Source of the DNA: Candidatus Levyibacteriota bacterium
GTDB taxonomy: Bacteria > Patescibacteriota > Microgenomatia > Levybacterales > UBA12049
NCBI GenBank assembly: GCA_016204465.1
Contig: JACQKQ010000002.1
Coordinates: forward strand, 1 to 39,253
DNA: 39,253 bases
Direction: 5' to 3'
Positions 31,385 through 39,137 of this stretch are shown here, one piece after another. Under the pieces are notes generated by a model. That model was given only the letters and a program-made list of their open reading frames with translations. It ran no database searches and was not told the origin of the DNA. Numbering within the stretch: position 1 is the first letter of the stretch; every line of letters begins with the position of its first letter. Both the position numbers and the translations under genes were made by a program.

Positions 31385-31741
31385 ATGGAATTTGAAATTG
31401 TCTTTTATAAGGACAAACACGGTAAAAGTCCTATTGAGGAGTTTTTGATAGAGTTGATCGAAAGTAATCGTATACTTGTTACCAAAACTCGACAAGCGAT
31501 TACTAAATTAAGATATAGAATTTATCACAAAGAACCTTTATCAAAACATCTCGAACAAGGATTATGGGAGTTGCGGGTTAAATCAGAAACAAACATATTA
31601 AGAATTGTTTATACGTTTCGGAAGGGACAAATAATTATACTTTTACACGTATTTATTAAAAAACAACAAAAAACGCCAGTAAACGATTTAGAAATTGCAA
31701 GAAAAAGATTAAGAGAAATAAGACTAAAGGAGGCAAATTGA
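31385..31741 (+). CDS. higB: HigB-type toxin (phage Gp49-like family)
   Basis: 118 aa. RelE-fold mRNA interferase family: FYKDKHGKSPIEEFL at the start, LSKHLEQGLWELRVK in the middle, and RIVYTFRKGQIIILLHVFIKKQQKTP with the basic residues expected at the active surface. Such toxins cut mRNA on the ribosome. The toxin gene comes first, as in HigBA systems, and its end overlaps the region of the antitoxin start. The module sits between direct repeats and next to a truncated gene, suggesting it was acquired. Confidence 0.9.
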   Translation: MEFEIVFYKDKHGKSPIEEFLIELIESNRILVTKTRQAITKLRYRIYHKEPLSKHLEQGLWELRVKSETNILRIVYTFRKGQIIILLHVFIKKQQKTPVNDLEIARKRLREIRLKEAN

Positions 31742-31743
31742 CT

Positions 31744-32046
31744 ATGAAGAGACGAAAAGATGATTTAGATAGATTAACAGAAAAATTGCTTAAACGGGAT
31801 CCTTCTCTAAAAGAAGAATTCGAAAAGGCGGATCAGGCGTGGGATATTGCGTTTCAGATTTATGATTTGCGCAAAAAATCAGGGCTTACCCAAACCCAGC
31901 TTGCCAAATTGGTTCGGACAAGGCAAGCAAATATCTCTCGCATCGAATCAGCGGACTATACAGGATATACACTTAAAACTTTGGAGAAAGTCACTAAGGC
32001 ATTGAAGGCGAGATTAGAAGTAAAGATTGTTCCTGCAAGCCTCTAG
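31744..32046 (+). CDS. higA: HigA-type antitoxin with XRE helix-turn-helix
   Basis: 100 aa from ATG 31744, which follows the SD AAAGGAGG (31726-31733). A TTG six bases earlier is less likely. The charged N-terminal helix (RRKDDLDRLTEKLLKRD) precedes the Cro/C1-type HTH: YDLRKKSGLTQTQLAKLVRTRQANISRIE (two recognition helices), then TLKTLEKVTKALKARLEVKIV. It neutralises the toxin and should repress the operon at the palindrome 31356-31379. Confidence 0.92.
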   Translation: MKRRKDDLDRLTEKLLKRDPSLKEEFEKADQAWDIAFQIYDLRKKSGLTQTQLAKLVRTRQANISRIESADYTGYTLKTLEKVTKALKARLEVKIVPASL

Positions 32047-32049
32047 TTT

Positions 32050-32079
32050 GACGGCTCCCCGACACGCGTAGTTGCGGAA
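32050..32079. repeat. Right 30-bp direct repeat flanking higBA
   Basis: Second copy of the 30-bp repeat, beginning 3 bp after the antitoxin stop. The repeats enclose about 750 bp holding only the operator, toxin and antitoxin. Confidence 0.75.
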
Positions 32080-32089
32080 GTGATGTAAA

Positions 32090-33019
32090 TTATTCTGGTC
32101 TTTGGGGGGTGATGACGATTTTTTTGCTCATCAAAGAAACCTTATAAATTGCAAAGAGTAGCAAGAGGGCGCCGATTGTTTGGGTCGTACTCAAAGTCTT
32201 TTGAAAAAACACAAAGTCAATTATTACTGCCGAGAGCGGCCATGTTAACTCACATATTGCCGATACAGATGCAGGCGTTCGCTTGAGTCCATAATAGTAA
32301 ATAAAGAGCGCAACCATGCCGGTTGAGAGCGCGATTGCTCCGAGAGTTAGCCACTGTGTTTGCGAAAGACTTGTCAATGCTTCTTGCTGATTAAAGACGA
32401 ATACGAAGAAAAAGCCTAACACTGCTGCGAGTCCAAATCGGAGTCCTGTCGCGACAACTGTTGGGAGTTGCAGTAAAACATATCGGCTGAACGCAGTTGA
32501 CGAGCCCCAACAAAACGCTGCTAAGACGGCAAAAGCGGCGGCAATTGCCGTTCCCTGCCCAGTTTCCAAGTTCACTTTCAAATCCGGAAACGACACCATG
32601 TATGCGCCGCTTAGGGCGATCGCAACGTATAAAACAAAGATCTTTTTTACATGTTCTTTTAATAATAGCCACGCGAAAAAGACAACAAATAAGGGTTGAA
32701 GCTGTTGCAAAAGAACAACAACCGAGAATTGGATAAACTGAATTTTTCCAAGCGCTGCGGTGTAAAAGTAGGTGCCTAAAATGCTGCTCAACAATGTAAT
32801 CCACGCAAACGCACCCCAAGCTTTTTGTTTAATCTTTTTTATTTTTGCAATGTGGGGAATAAGAAGCGGCAAAAGTAAAATAAAGCCGATGAGGTGTTCG
32901 TACGTAACAACAACCATTGGCGGCAAAACGTAGAGGCTTCGTCGAAGCAGGCCGTCAAGGCTCCACAAGAAGGCGGCGAGGATGATAAAGGCAGGACCAA
33001 ACGAACGTAGTTTGTTCAT
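32090..33019 (-). CDS. EamA/DMT-superfamily transporter
   Basis: 309 aa with ten membrane helices in two EamA halves; the first begins FIILAAFLWSLDGLLRRSL and the second near AFAVLAAFCWGSSTAFSRYV. The characteristic LKEHVKK after helix 4 and the terminal AICELTWPLSAVIIDFVFFQ region are present. The family exports or imports metabolites such as amino acids; the substrate is unknown. The ATG at 33019 is preceded by AAGAAG and by an unusual structured leader. Confidence 0.85.
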   Translation of the reverse strand: MNKLRSFGPAFIILAAFLWSLDGLLRRSLYVLPPMVVVTYEHLIGFILLLPLLIPHIAKIKKIKQKAWGAFAWITLLSSILGTYFYTAALGKIQFIQFSVVVLLQQLQPLFVVFFAWLLLKEHVKKIFVLYVAIALSGAYMVSFPDLKVNLETGQGTAIAAAFAVLAAFCWGSSTAFSRYVLLQLPTVVATGLRFGLAAVLGFFFVFVFNQQEALTSLSQTQWLTLGAIALSTGMVALFIYYYGLKRTPASVSAICELTWPLSAVIIDFVFFQKTLSTTQTIGALLLLFAIYKVSLMSKKIVITPQRPE

Positions 33020-33024
33020 ATACT

Positions 33025-33140
33025 TCTTCTATCCCGACTTTACGGTCGCTTCTGGAGTTCCACCAGATCGTTCCTTCGAATATTCTCAGGATCGTGGAGT
33101 TTAACCACCGATTAGAGATTTACACTCTACCCCGAAGTTA
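33025..33140 (-). repeat. Nested hairpin element upstream of the EamA gene
   Basis: On the minus strand the segment folds into GTGG-TTAAACT-CCAC, then GATC-CTGAG...-GATC carrying the CCTGAG-N6-CGAAGG palindrome, TCTGG-TGGAACT-CCAGA and CGAC-CGTAAA-GTCG, ending just before the ATG. It may be a large dispersed palindrome or a cis-acting RNA; it matches no riboswitch consensus I know. No T run is present. Confidence 0.5.
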
Positions 33141-33451
33141 ATATAAGAATAGCAGACAACTGACGTGATTTGCAAGTAGCAATTTTTTATAGAACAGGAG
33201 CATTCCAAAGTCTGAAAAATGCGGAAAGCGGCGTTACGATATGTTGCCGAGAAACGCGTTCATAGTAATCAGCAATCTTATCTAAAAGCTTGAGAATTGG
33301 GATTTTGGGAAATACTACATTTAGTGTCGGTTCCGGGAATGGAACCGCCCGAAGCTTTCGGGCAGATGATGTAATCATGTGTTCATACTAGAGCTTTTTA
33401 TTAAGAACAAACAGAGAAATACGTAAGAAGTATGCAAGAGCGTAAACTGCC
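33141..33451. other. Intergenic region with two palindromes, no supportable gene
   Basis: GGTTC-CGGGAAT-GGAACC and GCCCGAA-GC-TTTCGGGC lie near 33331-33364. A 63-codon minus frame covers 33187-33378 but runs through both palindromes and resembles no protein family. Its C-terminal part could be remnant coding DNA. Confidence 0.45.
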
Positions 33452-36400
33452 TCAAGAGCAGTATTCATCCCAGGATTTGATAGCAAGGTCGGAGAGTTTT
33501 TTTGTCGTTATCGCTTTGACAAATAATTTTGCTTTTTGGCGGTTGGTATAAATAGGAATATTGTGGTCTATTGCTGCACGGCGGATGGTGTAGTGATCGG
33601 TTTCGTCTTTAGGGTGGGCTGTTTCTACCAAATTAATTGTCAAATCAATTTTACCTTTTTGAAAGTAATCGAGGACGTTTGGAAACTGGTGCTCAAAGAT
33701 TTTATGCAGTTTTATTGCTTTTACGCCGTTCTCTATTAGAAATTGTGCCGTTTTTTCGGTTGCATAGATTGGGAGTTTAAGTTTTGGCAGCAATTTTGCT
33801 GCCTCTAAAAAACGCTCTTTATTTTCGTTTCCGCCAAGGCTTACAAAAATGCCTTTTTTGGGAATTTTGCCGCCAACTGCCAGCTCGCCTTTTAAGAACG
33901 CTTCTTCCGTGTCTTCTCCAAAACTTGCAACCTCTCCTGTTGAACTCATTTCAACGTGGAGTACCGGGTCGGATCCTGTTAGCCTAGCAAAGGAAAACTG
34001 CGAGACTTTGACGGCTACGAACGGCAATTGCTTCACTACTGCATTGTTCGATTGTTTTCCGAAGAAAGCATCAACTGCGAGTTCGATAAAATCTACACCA
34101 GTAACCTTGGAGATAAACGGAAACGTGCGCGAGGCGCGAAGGTTAATTTCAATCACAGAAACGTTGTCCTCTTTTGCCAAAAATTGGATATTAAAGGGGC
34201 CATTAATGCGAAATTCGTTTGCTAATTTACGGCCAATTTCTTCGATTCTTTTTTTGGTCGCTTCAGTTAGCTTTTGCGGGGGCAAAACAATTGTTGCGTC
34301 GCCTGAATGCACACCTGCGTTTTCTATGTGTTCTGAAATTACTGATGCAACAATTGCGCCGTTTTGCGCAACAGCATCAAGCTCGATTTCTTTTGCTTCT
34401 TCGATAAATTTTGAAATCGTCACCGGATATTCTTTGGAAATATGCGCGACATCTTTAACAAACTCTATTAACTCTTCATAGTTGTGACATACGCGCATCA
34501 TCGTACCAGATAACACATACGACGGCCGTAAAAGAACTGGATACTGCACTTTTTTACAAAACTGCAGAGCTTTTTCTAAATCGGTAAATTTATCCCATGA
34601 TGGTTGCTCAACACCAATCTCATCAAGTAATTTTGAAAACTTATTCCTATCCTCTGCCCTGTCAATGTTAGCTGGATCTGTCCCCAAAATATGCGCGCCG
34701 TAGTCTTTGAGTGCATTTGCCCGATTGTTGGGTGTCTGGCCACCAACCGAAACAATAACGCCAAAAGGATTTTCAAAATCATAAACGTCGGCAATGCGTT
34801 CAAACGTTAGTTCCTCAAAATAAAGACGATCTGAAATATCGTAATCTGTTGAAACAGTTTCTGGGTTGCAGTTGATAATAATTGATTGCTTGCGGTTTTT
34901 TTTTACTTGTTGCACTGTTGCAACACTTGTCCAATCAAACTCAACAGAGGAGCCAATGCGATATGGGCCAGAGCCCAAAACAACAATCCCCTTTTTTCCA
35001 GCTGGTTTTATATCGTTGTGACTGCCATTATAAGTAAGGTAAAGATAGTTGGTTTTTGCGGGAAACTCGCCGCCTAGGGTATCAATCTGAAATACCGATG
35101 GGATAATACCGTAAGACTTTCTTAATTTACGAACTGCAAGCTCTGACTGTCCTGTAAGCACAGCTATTCGTTTGTCCGAACAACCAAGTTGCTTAAGTTG
35201 CAAAAGGGTAGCTTTCGGAATCGTATTGTTCGAGCTTGTCGAGAACGATTTACCAGATGAACTTCTCGATGCGTTTCGCTTACTCGAAGAATATAATCTT
35301 ACTAGTTCATTCTCTTTATCAACAATGTTTTTGATGCGGTGTAAAAACCACGGGTCAATACCTGTTTTTTTGTAGATTTCTTCGATGCTTATCCCTTTCT
35401 TTATTGCATGTGATATTGCAAAAACTCTTTTCGGCGTGGGAGTTGTTGCCGATTGCTCAATTGTTTCATTGTTTTTAAAAAAGACGTTGCTTGTTACTCC
35501 CTCTATTTTTATATCAAGCATACGGATTGCTTTTTGCAGGGCTTCCTCAAATGTCCGGCCAACACCCATGACTTCGCCAACCGATTTCATACTCGTGCCA
35601 ATGCGCTCGTTGGCGCCTTTAAACTTTTCGATATCCCACCTAGGAATTTTCACAACTATATAATCAAGCGCGGGTTCAAAACACGACTGCGTTATGCGGG
35701 TAACTTTATTTTTAATTTCGGTAAGGTTTTTGCCTATGGCGAGTTTTGCTGCAACATAAGCTAGAGGATAGCCTGTTGCTTTTGAGGCAAGAGCCGAGCT
35801 TCGCGAAAGCCGAGCATTCAACTCGATAACGAAATAATCAAGAGTACCACGGGTATCAAGGGTATCACGGGTACCACGGGGAGAGGGATCGTTTTTTTCT
35901 TCCCCTGTGATACTCGTGGTACTTGTGGTACTCGTGATACTTTTCGAATGGGGGTTTAGGGCAAATTGGACGTTACACTCTCCAACAATCTTAAGACTCC
36001 GTACGATCTTTATCGCAACTTGGCGAAGATAGTGGTACTCAAAATTAGTAAGAGTTTGACTTGGAGCAACGACTATTGATTCACCTGTATGGATACCAAG
36101 CGGATCCATATTCTCCATGTTACACACTGTTATACAGTTATCGTCTTTATCTCGAACGACCTCGTACTCAACTTCCTTAAAATGGTGGAGATACTGTTCA
36201 ATCAAAATTTGATTTACAAATGACAAGGCTTTTGTTGCAATCTTTTCAAGCTCCGCTTCGTTTCTTGCAATGCCGCTCCCCTGCCCGCCTAAGGCAAACC
36301 CGGAGCGAACCATTATTGGGTAACCAATGTTTTGCGCAATTTTCTTTGCCCCAAAGACAGTTGTTGCGGTTTTACTTAATGGCGTTGGGATGTCAAGCTT

Positions 36401-36805
36401 TCGAAGATGCGTCGTAAACAAATCACGATCTTCAGAAAGTTGAATTGCTTCAATCGGCGTTCCTAAAATCGCAACGTTATGTTTTTTAAGAACGCCTTTT
36501 TTATACAGCGTAAGTCCGCAGTTAAGAGCTGTTTGTCCCCCAAAAGACAAGAGAATTCCATCTGGTTTCTCTTTTGCGATTACCTTCTCAACAAAATAAT
36601 CATTGACTGGCAGAAAATAGACTGTGTCGGCAAGTAGTTTTGAGGTTTGGACGGTTGCGATGTTTGGGTTTACCAAAATCGTTTTAATCCTCTCCTCTTT
36701 TAGAGCCTTAATCGCTTGCGAGCCGGAGTAATCAAATTCTCCAGCCTCACCAATCTTCAGGGCACCGGACCCGAGTATTAATACTTTGTTTAATTTCTTG
36801 TTCAT
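33452..36805 (-). CDS. carB: Carbamoyl-phosphate synthase large subunit with repeat-encoded insertions
   Basis: 1117 aa, slightly longer than the usual 1070. It makes carbamoyl phosphate from ammonia (channelled from CarA), bicarbonate and two ATP. Two ATP-grasp halves are complete (SGFALGGQGSGIA; RPSYVLSGTMMRV), followed by a C-terminal MGS-like domain (IFVSLGGNENKERFLE...LVETAHP). The start LILGSGALKIGEAGEFDYSG and NPNIATVQTSK resemble the CAD-type eukaryotic enzymes more than the usual bacterial IGQACEFDYSG. Two foreign stretches are encoded by repeats: about 36 residues before YFVIELNARLSRSSA and about 20 residues in the central linker (KRNASRSSSGKSFSTSSNNT). Last gene of the pyrB-carA-carB cluster. 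Confidence 0.95.
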   Translation of the reverse strand: MNKKLNKVLILGSGALKIGEAGEFDYSGSQAIKALKEERIKTILVNPNIATVQTSKLLADTVYFLPVNDYFVEKVIAKEKPDGILLSFGGQTALNCGLTLYKKGVLKKHNVAILGTPIEAIQLSEDRDLFTTHLRKLDIPTPLSKTATTVFGAKKIAQNIGYPIMVRSGFALGGQGSGIARNEAELEKIATKALSFVNQILIEQYLHHFKEVEYEVVRDKDDNCITVCNMENMDPLGIHTGESIVVAPSQTLTNFEYHYLRQVAIKIVRSLKIVGECNVQFALNPHSKSITSTTSTTSITGEEKNDPSPRGTRDTLDTRGTLDYFVIELNARLSRSSALASKATGYPLAYVAAKLAIGKNLTEIKNKVTRITQSCFEPALDYIVVKIPRWDIEKFKGANERIGTSMKSVGEVMGVGRTFEEALQKAIRMLDIKIEGVTSNVFFKNNETIEQSATTPTPKRVFAISHAIKKGISIEEIYKKTGIDPWFLHRIKNIVDKENELVRLYSSSKRNASRSSSGKSFSTSSNNTIPKATLLQLKQLGCSDKRIAVLTGQSELAVRKLRKSYGIIPSVFQIDTLGGEFPAKTNYLYLTYNGSHNDIKPAGKKGIVVLGSGPYRIGSSVEFDWTSVATVQQVKKNRKQSIIINCNPETVSTDYDISDRLYFEELTFERIADVYDFENPFGVIVSVGGQTPNNRANALKDYGAHILGTDPANIDRAEDRNKFSKLLDEIGVEQPSWDKFTDLEKALQFCKKVQYPVLLRPSYVLSGTMMRVCHNYEELIEFVKDVAHISKEYPVTISKFIEEAKEIELDAVAQNGAIVASVISEHIENAGVHSGDATIVLPPQKLTEATKKRIEEIGRKLANEFRINGPFNIQFLAKEDNVSVIEINLRASRTFPFISKVTGVDFIELAVDAFFGKQSNNAVVKQLPFVAVKVSQFSFARLTGSDPVLHVEMSSTGEVASFGEDTEEAFLKGELAVGGKIPKKGIFVSLGGNENKERFLEAAKLLPKLKLPIYATEKTAQFLIENGVKAIKLHKIFEHQFPNVLDYFQKGKIDLTINLVETAHPKDETDHYTIRRAAIDHNIPIYTNRQKAKLFVKAITTKKLSDLAIKSWDEYCS
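35218..35300. repeat. In-frame palindromic insertion in the carB linker
   Basis: GTTCGAGCTTGTCGAGAAC (about 35228-35246) and TTCTCGA...TCGAAGAA (about 35263-35295) form two short hairpins. The first belongs to the CGAGCTTGTCGA class related to the palindrome at 3-24. It encodes a Ser/Arg/Asn-rich stretch in the linker between carB halves. Confidence 0.65.
35842..35946. repeat. In-frame palindromic insertion in the first ATP-grasp domain of carB
   Basis: Repeated GTACCAC and GTATCAC words on the left face GTGATAC and GTGGTAC words on the right, around a purine/T-rich centre. It shares long identical words with the yebC leader element. Read as carB it gives ITSTTSTTSITGEEKNDPSP and RGTRDTLDTRGTLD, placed just before the conserved FVIELNAR strand. 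Confidence 0.85.
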
Positions 36806-36818
36806 GTACTGGCCCGAA

Positions 36819-37976
36819 TTAGGAATAAGGAATTATATTCGTTATTCGTTTGATTTTTTCTAAGAAAAAGTCAAAAATCCACTCCGTGTCGGTTGGACCG
36901 GGGCAGGCTTCGGGGTGGAATTGTACAGACATGATTGGTTTTTTGGTGTGAATAATCCCTTCGTTTGAGCCGTCGTTGGCATTGGTAAACCAAGGTTTGA
37001 ATCCCTGTGGAATTTTATAGACTTCAAACCCATGATTTTGCGTTGTAATGTAGCATCTTTTTGATCCTTCCATAATACACGGTTGATTTTGGCTTCGGTG
37101 GCCATACTTGAGTTTTCGCGTATCGCCTCCGGCTGCAAGCGCGAGTAACTGGTGGCCAAGGCAGACACCTAATATTGGTAAACCTATTTTAAAAGCTTTT
37201 TTTAAAGTCCGAATCGTGACGCCTGCCATTTTTGGATCTCCCGGACCGTTGGAAACGACAAGCGCGTCGAATTCTAATTTGTCATTCCGAACTTGTTTCG
37301 GAATCCCATTTGGATTGAGATTCTGAAACGAGTTCAGCATGACATTCGTGGTATTGGAGAAAGGGTCGAAGTTCCAGGGAATTGTGATCACTTTTACTCC
37401 TCTTTTTACCAACGAGCGAGCGATGTTTTCTTTTGCCCCGCAGTCAATAAGGATAATGCTCTTTTTGCCTCGAAAGGCGTCCCCTTTTGAGGCAAACTTT
37501 TTTTCTTTTACCTTTTTTGTTGATACCTTCGCGACGAGATTTTCTTTGTTTGGATCGTAGAGCGCAACATCTTTATCAATCACAATCTTACCAAGCATGG
37601 TTCCTTTTGTTCGGATTTTTTGTATGAGTAGTCGAGTATCGGATATTGCAAGCGCTGGGATGTTTTCGTCTTTAAGCCACTGACTAAGAGAACGTTTGCT
37701 TTGAAAATGTGACGGTGTGTCGTTATACGTTGAGACAATAATGCCGGACGTTTGGATTTTTTCCGACTCCAAAAATCGTTTATCTGGTACGCCGTAGTTG
37801 CCAATCAAAGGATACGTAAAAATAAGAATCTGGCCTAGGTACGATGGGTCGGTTATGCTCTCCGGATACCCAACCATGCCGGTTGAAAATACCACCTCGC
37901 CGGCTCTACTCTTGGGAGCACCAAAACTGACACCTTCAAATGTCGAACCATCCTCAAAAACTAATTGTCCATGCAT
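36819..37976 (-). CDS. carA: Carbamoyl-phosphate synthase small (glutaminase) subunit
   Basis: 385 aa. It hydrolyses glutamine and passes ammonia to CarB. The N-terminal domain (LVFEDGSTFEGVSFGAP, GMVGYPESITDPSY, TYPLIGNYGVPD) resembles the CAD-type proteins. The class I glutaminase domain has VSNGPGDPKM, the nucleophile Cys in LGVCLGHQLLALA, and the His/Glu pair in SVQFHPEACPGP. About 25 residues (MLNSFQNL...IPKQVRND) before ALVVSNGPGD are encoded by an inverted repeat and are alien to the family. Its last codons overlap an AATTAGGAAT-type repeat, and carB starts 13 nt downstream. Confidence 0.95.
   Translation of the reverse strand: MHGQLVFEDGSTFEGVSFGAPKSRAGEVVFSTGMVGYPESITDPSYLGQILIFTYPLIGNYGVPDKRFLESEKIQTSGIIVSTYNDTPSHFQSKRSLSQWLKDENIPALAISDTRLLIQKIRTKGTMLGKIVIDKDVALYDPNKENLVAKVSTKKVKEKKFASKGDAFRGKKSIILIDCGAKENIARSLVKRGVKVITIPWNFDPFSNTTNVMLNSFQNLNPNGIPKQVRNDKLEFDALVVSNGPGDPKMAGVTIRTLKKAFKIGLPILGVCLGHQLLALAAGGDTRKLKYGHRSQNQPCIMEGSKRCYITTQNHGFEVYKIPQGFKPWFTNANDGSNEGIIHTKKPIMSVQFHPEACPGPTDTEWIFDFFLEKIKRITNIIPYS
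37280..37343. repeat. In-frame inverted repeat inside carA
   Basis: The 26-bp arms 37280-37305 and 37318-37343 are complementary in about 22 positions (core GTCAT...GAAC...GTTTC). They are separated by 12 bases. Repeats of the type GTCAT-x-CTGAAC...GTTTCAG are scattered in many environmental genomes. It encodes the insert ending IPKQVRND and leaves the reading frame open. Confidence 0.85.
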
Positions 37977-38115
37977 ATTTATAAAAAATCCGAAATTCGA
38001 TTATTGAAACTACAATTAATTTCTATGTATTTCGCGTCAGCGAATCTCTACAAATATCTGATATTCATAGATATTCATTGAGATTAATAGAAATAAATTG
38101 TTTCGAGCTTCGGAT
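37977..38115. repeat. Large hairpin between pyrB and carA
   Basis: Outer arms AAATCCGAA (37986-37994) and TTCGGATTT (38109-38117) enclose ATTTCTAT/ATAGAAAT and AATATCT/AGATATT pairs, giving a long nested hairpin. The outer arm runs into the pyrB stop codon. It is related to insertion 1 in the rluA-type gene. It may influence the relative expression of pyrB and carAB. Confidence 0.65.
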
Positions 38116-39078
38116 TTACTTTATTTTTCCTAAAACAAGCGCGAGTAAGGCCATCCGTACATACATTCCGTTTCGTACTTGCGAGCGAAGATACAAAGCG
38201 CGTTTGTCTTCGTCGACGTCTGTTTCAATTTCTCCAACCCTTGGCAAGGGATGCATAAGAATAAGATCCTTGTTGCCGTATGCTGAAAGTAACCGTTTGC
38301 TAAGGATAAACTTGTTTTTTACTTTCTCATAGTCAGCCAGAGAAGAAAACCGTTCCTTTTGCACCCGTGTCCAATACCAAAAATGCGCGTTTTTGGGAAT
38401 ATCTTCTTCTTTTTCTATTTGGATAAGGGTAATGCCGCTTGCTGCAAAATCGTTGTAGTCTTCTTTTGCAAGTTGCAATGCTTTCGGTGAAAGAAGGTAT
38501 GCTGTAATTCCCTTGTAATGCGAGAGTCCTCTAAGCAACGATTTCACGGTTCGGCCATTGAGCATATCGCCGGCGAAAACACCGATTAAGTTATCAAGGT
38601 GGTGAAACTTTTCATAAATGGTATACAAATCAAGTAATGCTTGCGTTGGATGCTCGCCAATTCCGTCTCCAGCATTGATAACTGGTACAAAGGCAGCAAT
38701 ATCTGCTGCTTTTAGCGCGGCGCCTTTTTCTGGGTGACGGATGACAAGCGCATTACTGTAGGATTCGAATACTCGAATGGTATCTTCGAAACTCTCTCCT
38801 TTCGATACAGATGAGAACACTTGTGGATTAATGATATCAACTGTTTGTCCCCCAAGTCGCTTAATTGCCGCCGAGAAAGAGCCGAACGTTCGTGATGAAG
38901 GTTCGTAAAAAAGAAGTGTTGTAATAGTTCCATGTAACAGATTTGAACCTTTCGCTTTTTTCGCAAGCGATGACATTTCTGATGCAAGTGTAAAAAGTTT
39001 TTGAAGAGAGTGGGGATCGAATTGGCGAAGAGAAACAATATCTTTCCCTTTGAAGTTGCCGTTAATGTGCGCTAGCAT
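38116..39078 (-). CDS. pyrB: Aspartate carbamoyltransferase catalytic chain
   Basis: 320 aa. It condenses carbamoyl phosphate with aspartate, the first committed pyrimidine step. The carbamoyl-phosphate site is FYEPSSRTFGSFSAAIKRLGG (the S-x-R-T-R motif here reads SSRTFGS), followed by KGESFEDTIRVFESYS, GDGIGEHPTQALLDLYTI and the aspartate-binding HPLPRVGEI. Phe replaces the usual Arg of SSRTR, while the other residues look intact. No regulatory subunit gene is adjacent. First gene of pyrB-carA-carB. Confidence 0.93.
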   Translation of the reverse strand: MLAHINGNFKGKDIVSLRQFDPHSLQKLFTLASEMSSLAKKAKGSNLLHGTITTLLFYEPSSRTFGSFSAAIKRLGGQTVDIINPQVFSSVSKGESFEDTIRVFESYSNALVIRHPEKGAALKAADIAAFVPVINAGDGIGEHPTQALLDLYTIYEKFHHLDNLIGVFAGDMLNGRTVKSLLRGLSHYKGITAYLLSPKALQLAKEDYNDFAASGITLIQIEKEEDIPKNAHFWYWTRVQKERFSSLADYEKVKNKFILSKRLLSAYGNKDLILMHPLPRVGEIETDVDEDKRALYLRSQVRNGMYVRMALLALVLGKIK

Positions 39079-39089
39079 TCTTGGGATTT

Positions 39090-39118
39090 AGTTTACTGGC
39101 TATAGTCATTTTTGTCAA
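39090..39118 (-). promoter_or_regulatory. Promoter of pyrB-carA-carB
   Basis: Minus-strand TTGACA (39118-39113), 17-nt spacer, TAAACT (39095-39090). The predicted start leaves about 5 nt before the ATG at 39078. Confidence 0.68.
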
Positions 39119-39137
39119 TAATGTAAAAAATACTATT

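Noticed and set aside
33025-33140. T-box or guanidine/ykkC riboswitch before the EamA gene
   Set aside because: No T-box TGGNACCGCG core or ykkC core sequence is present, and there is no terminator.
33187-33378. 63-codon minus-strand gene
   Set aside because: It runs through two palindromes, lacks SD or promoter and resembles no family.
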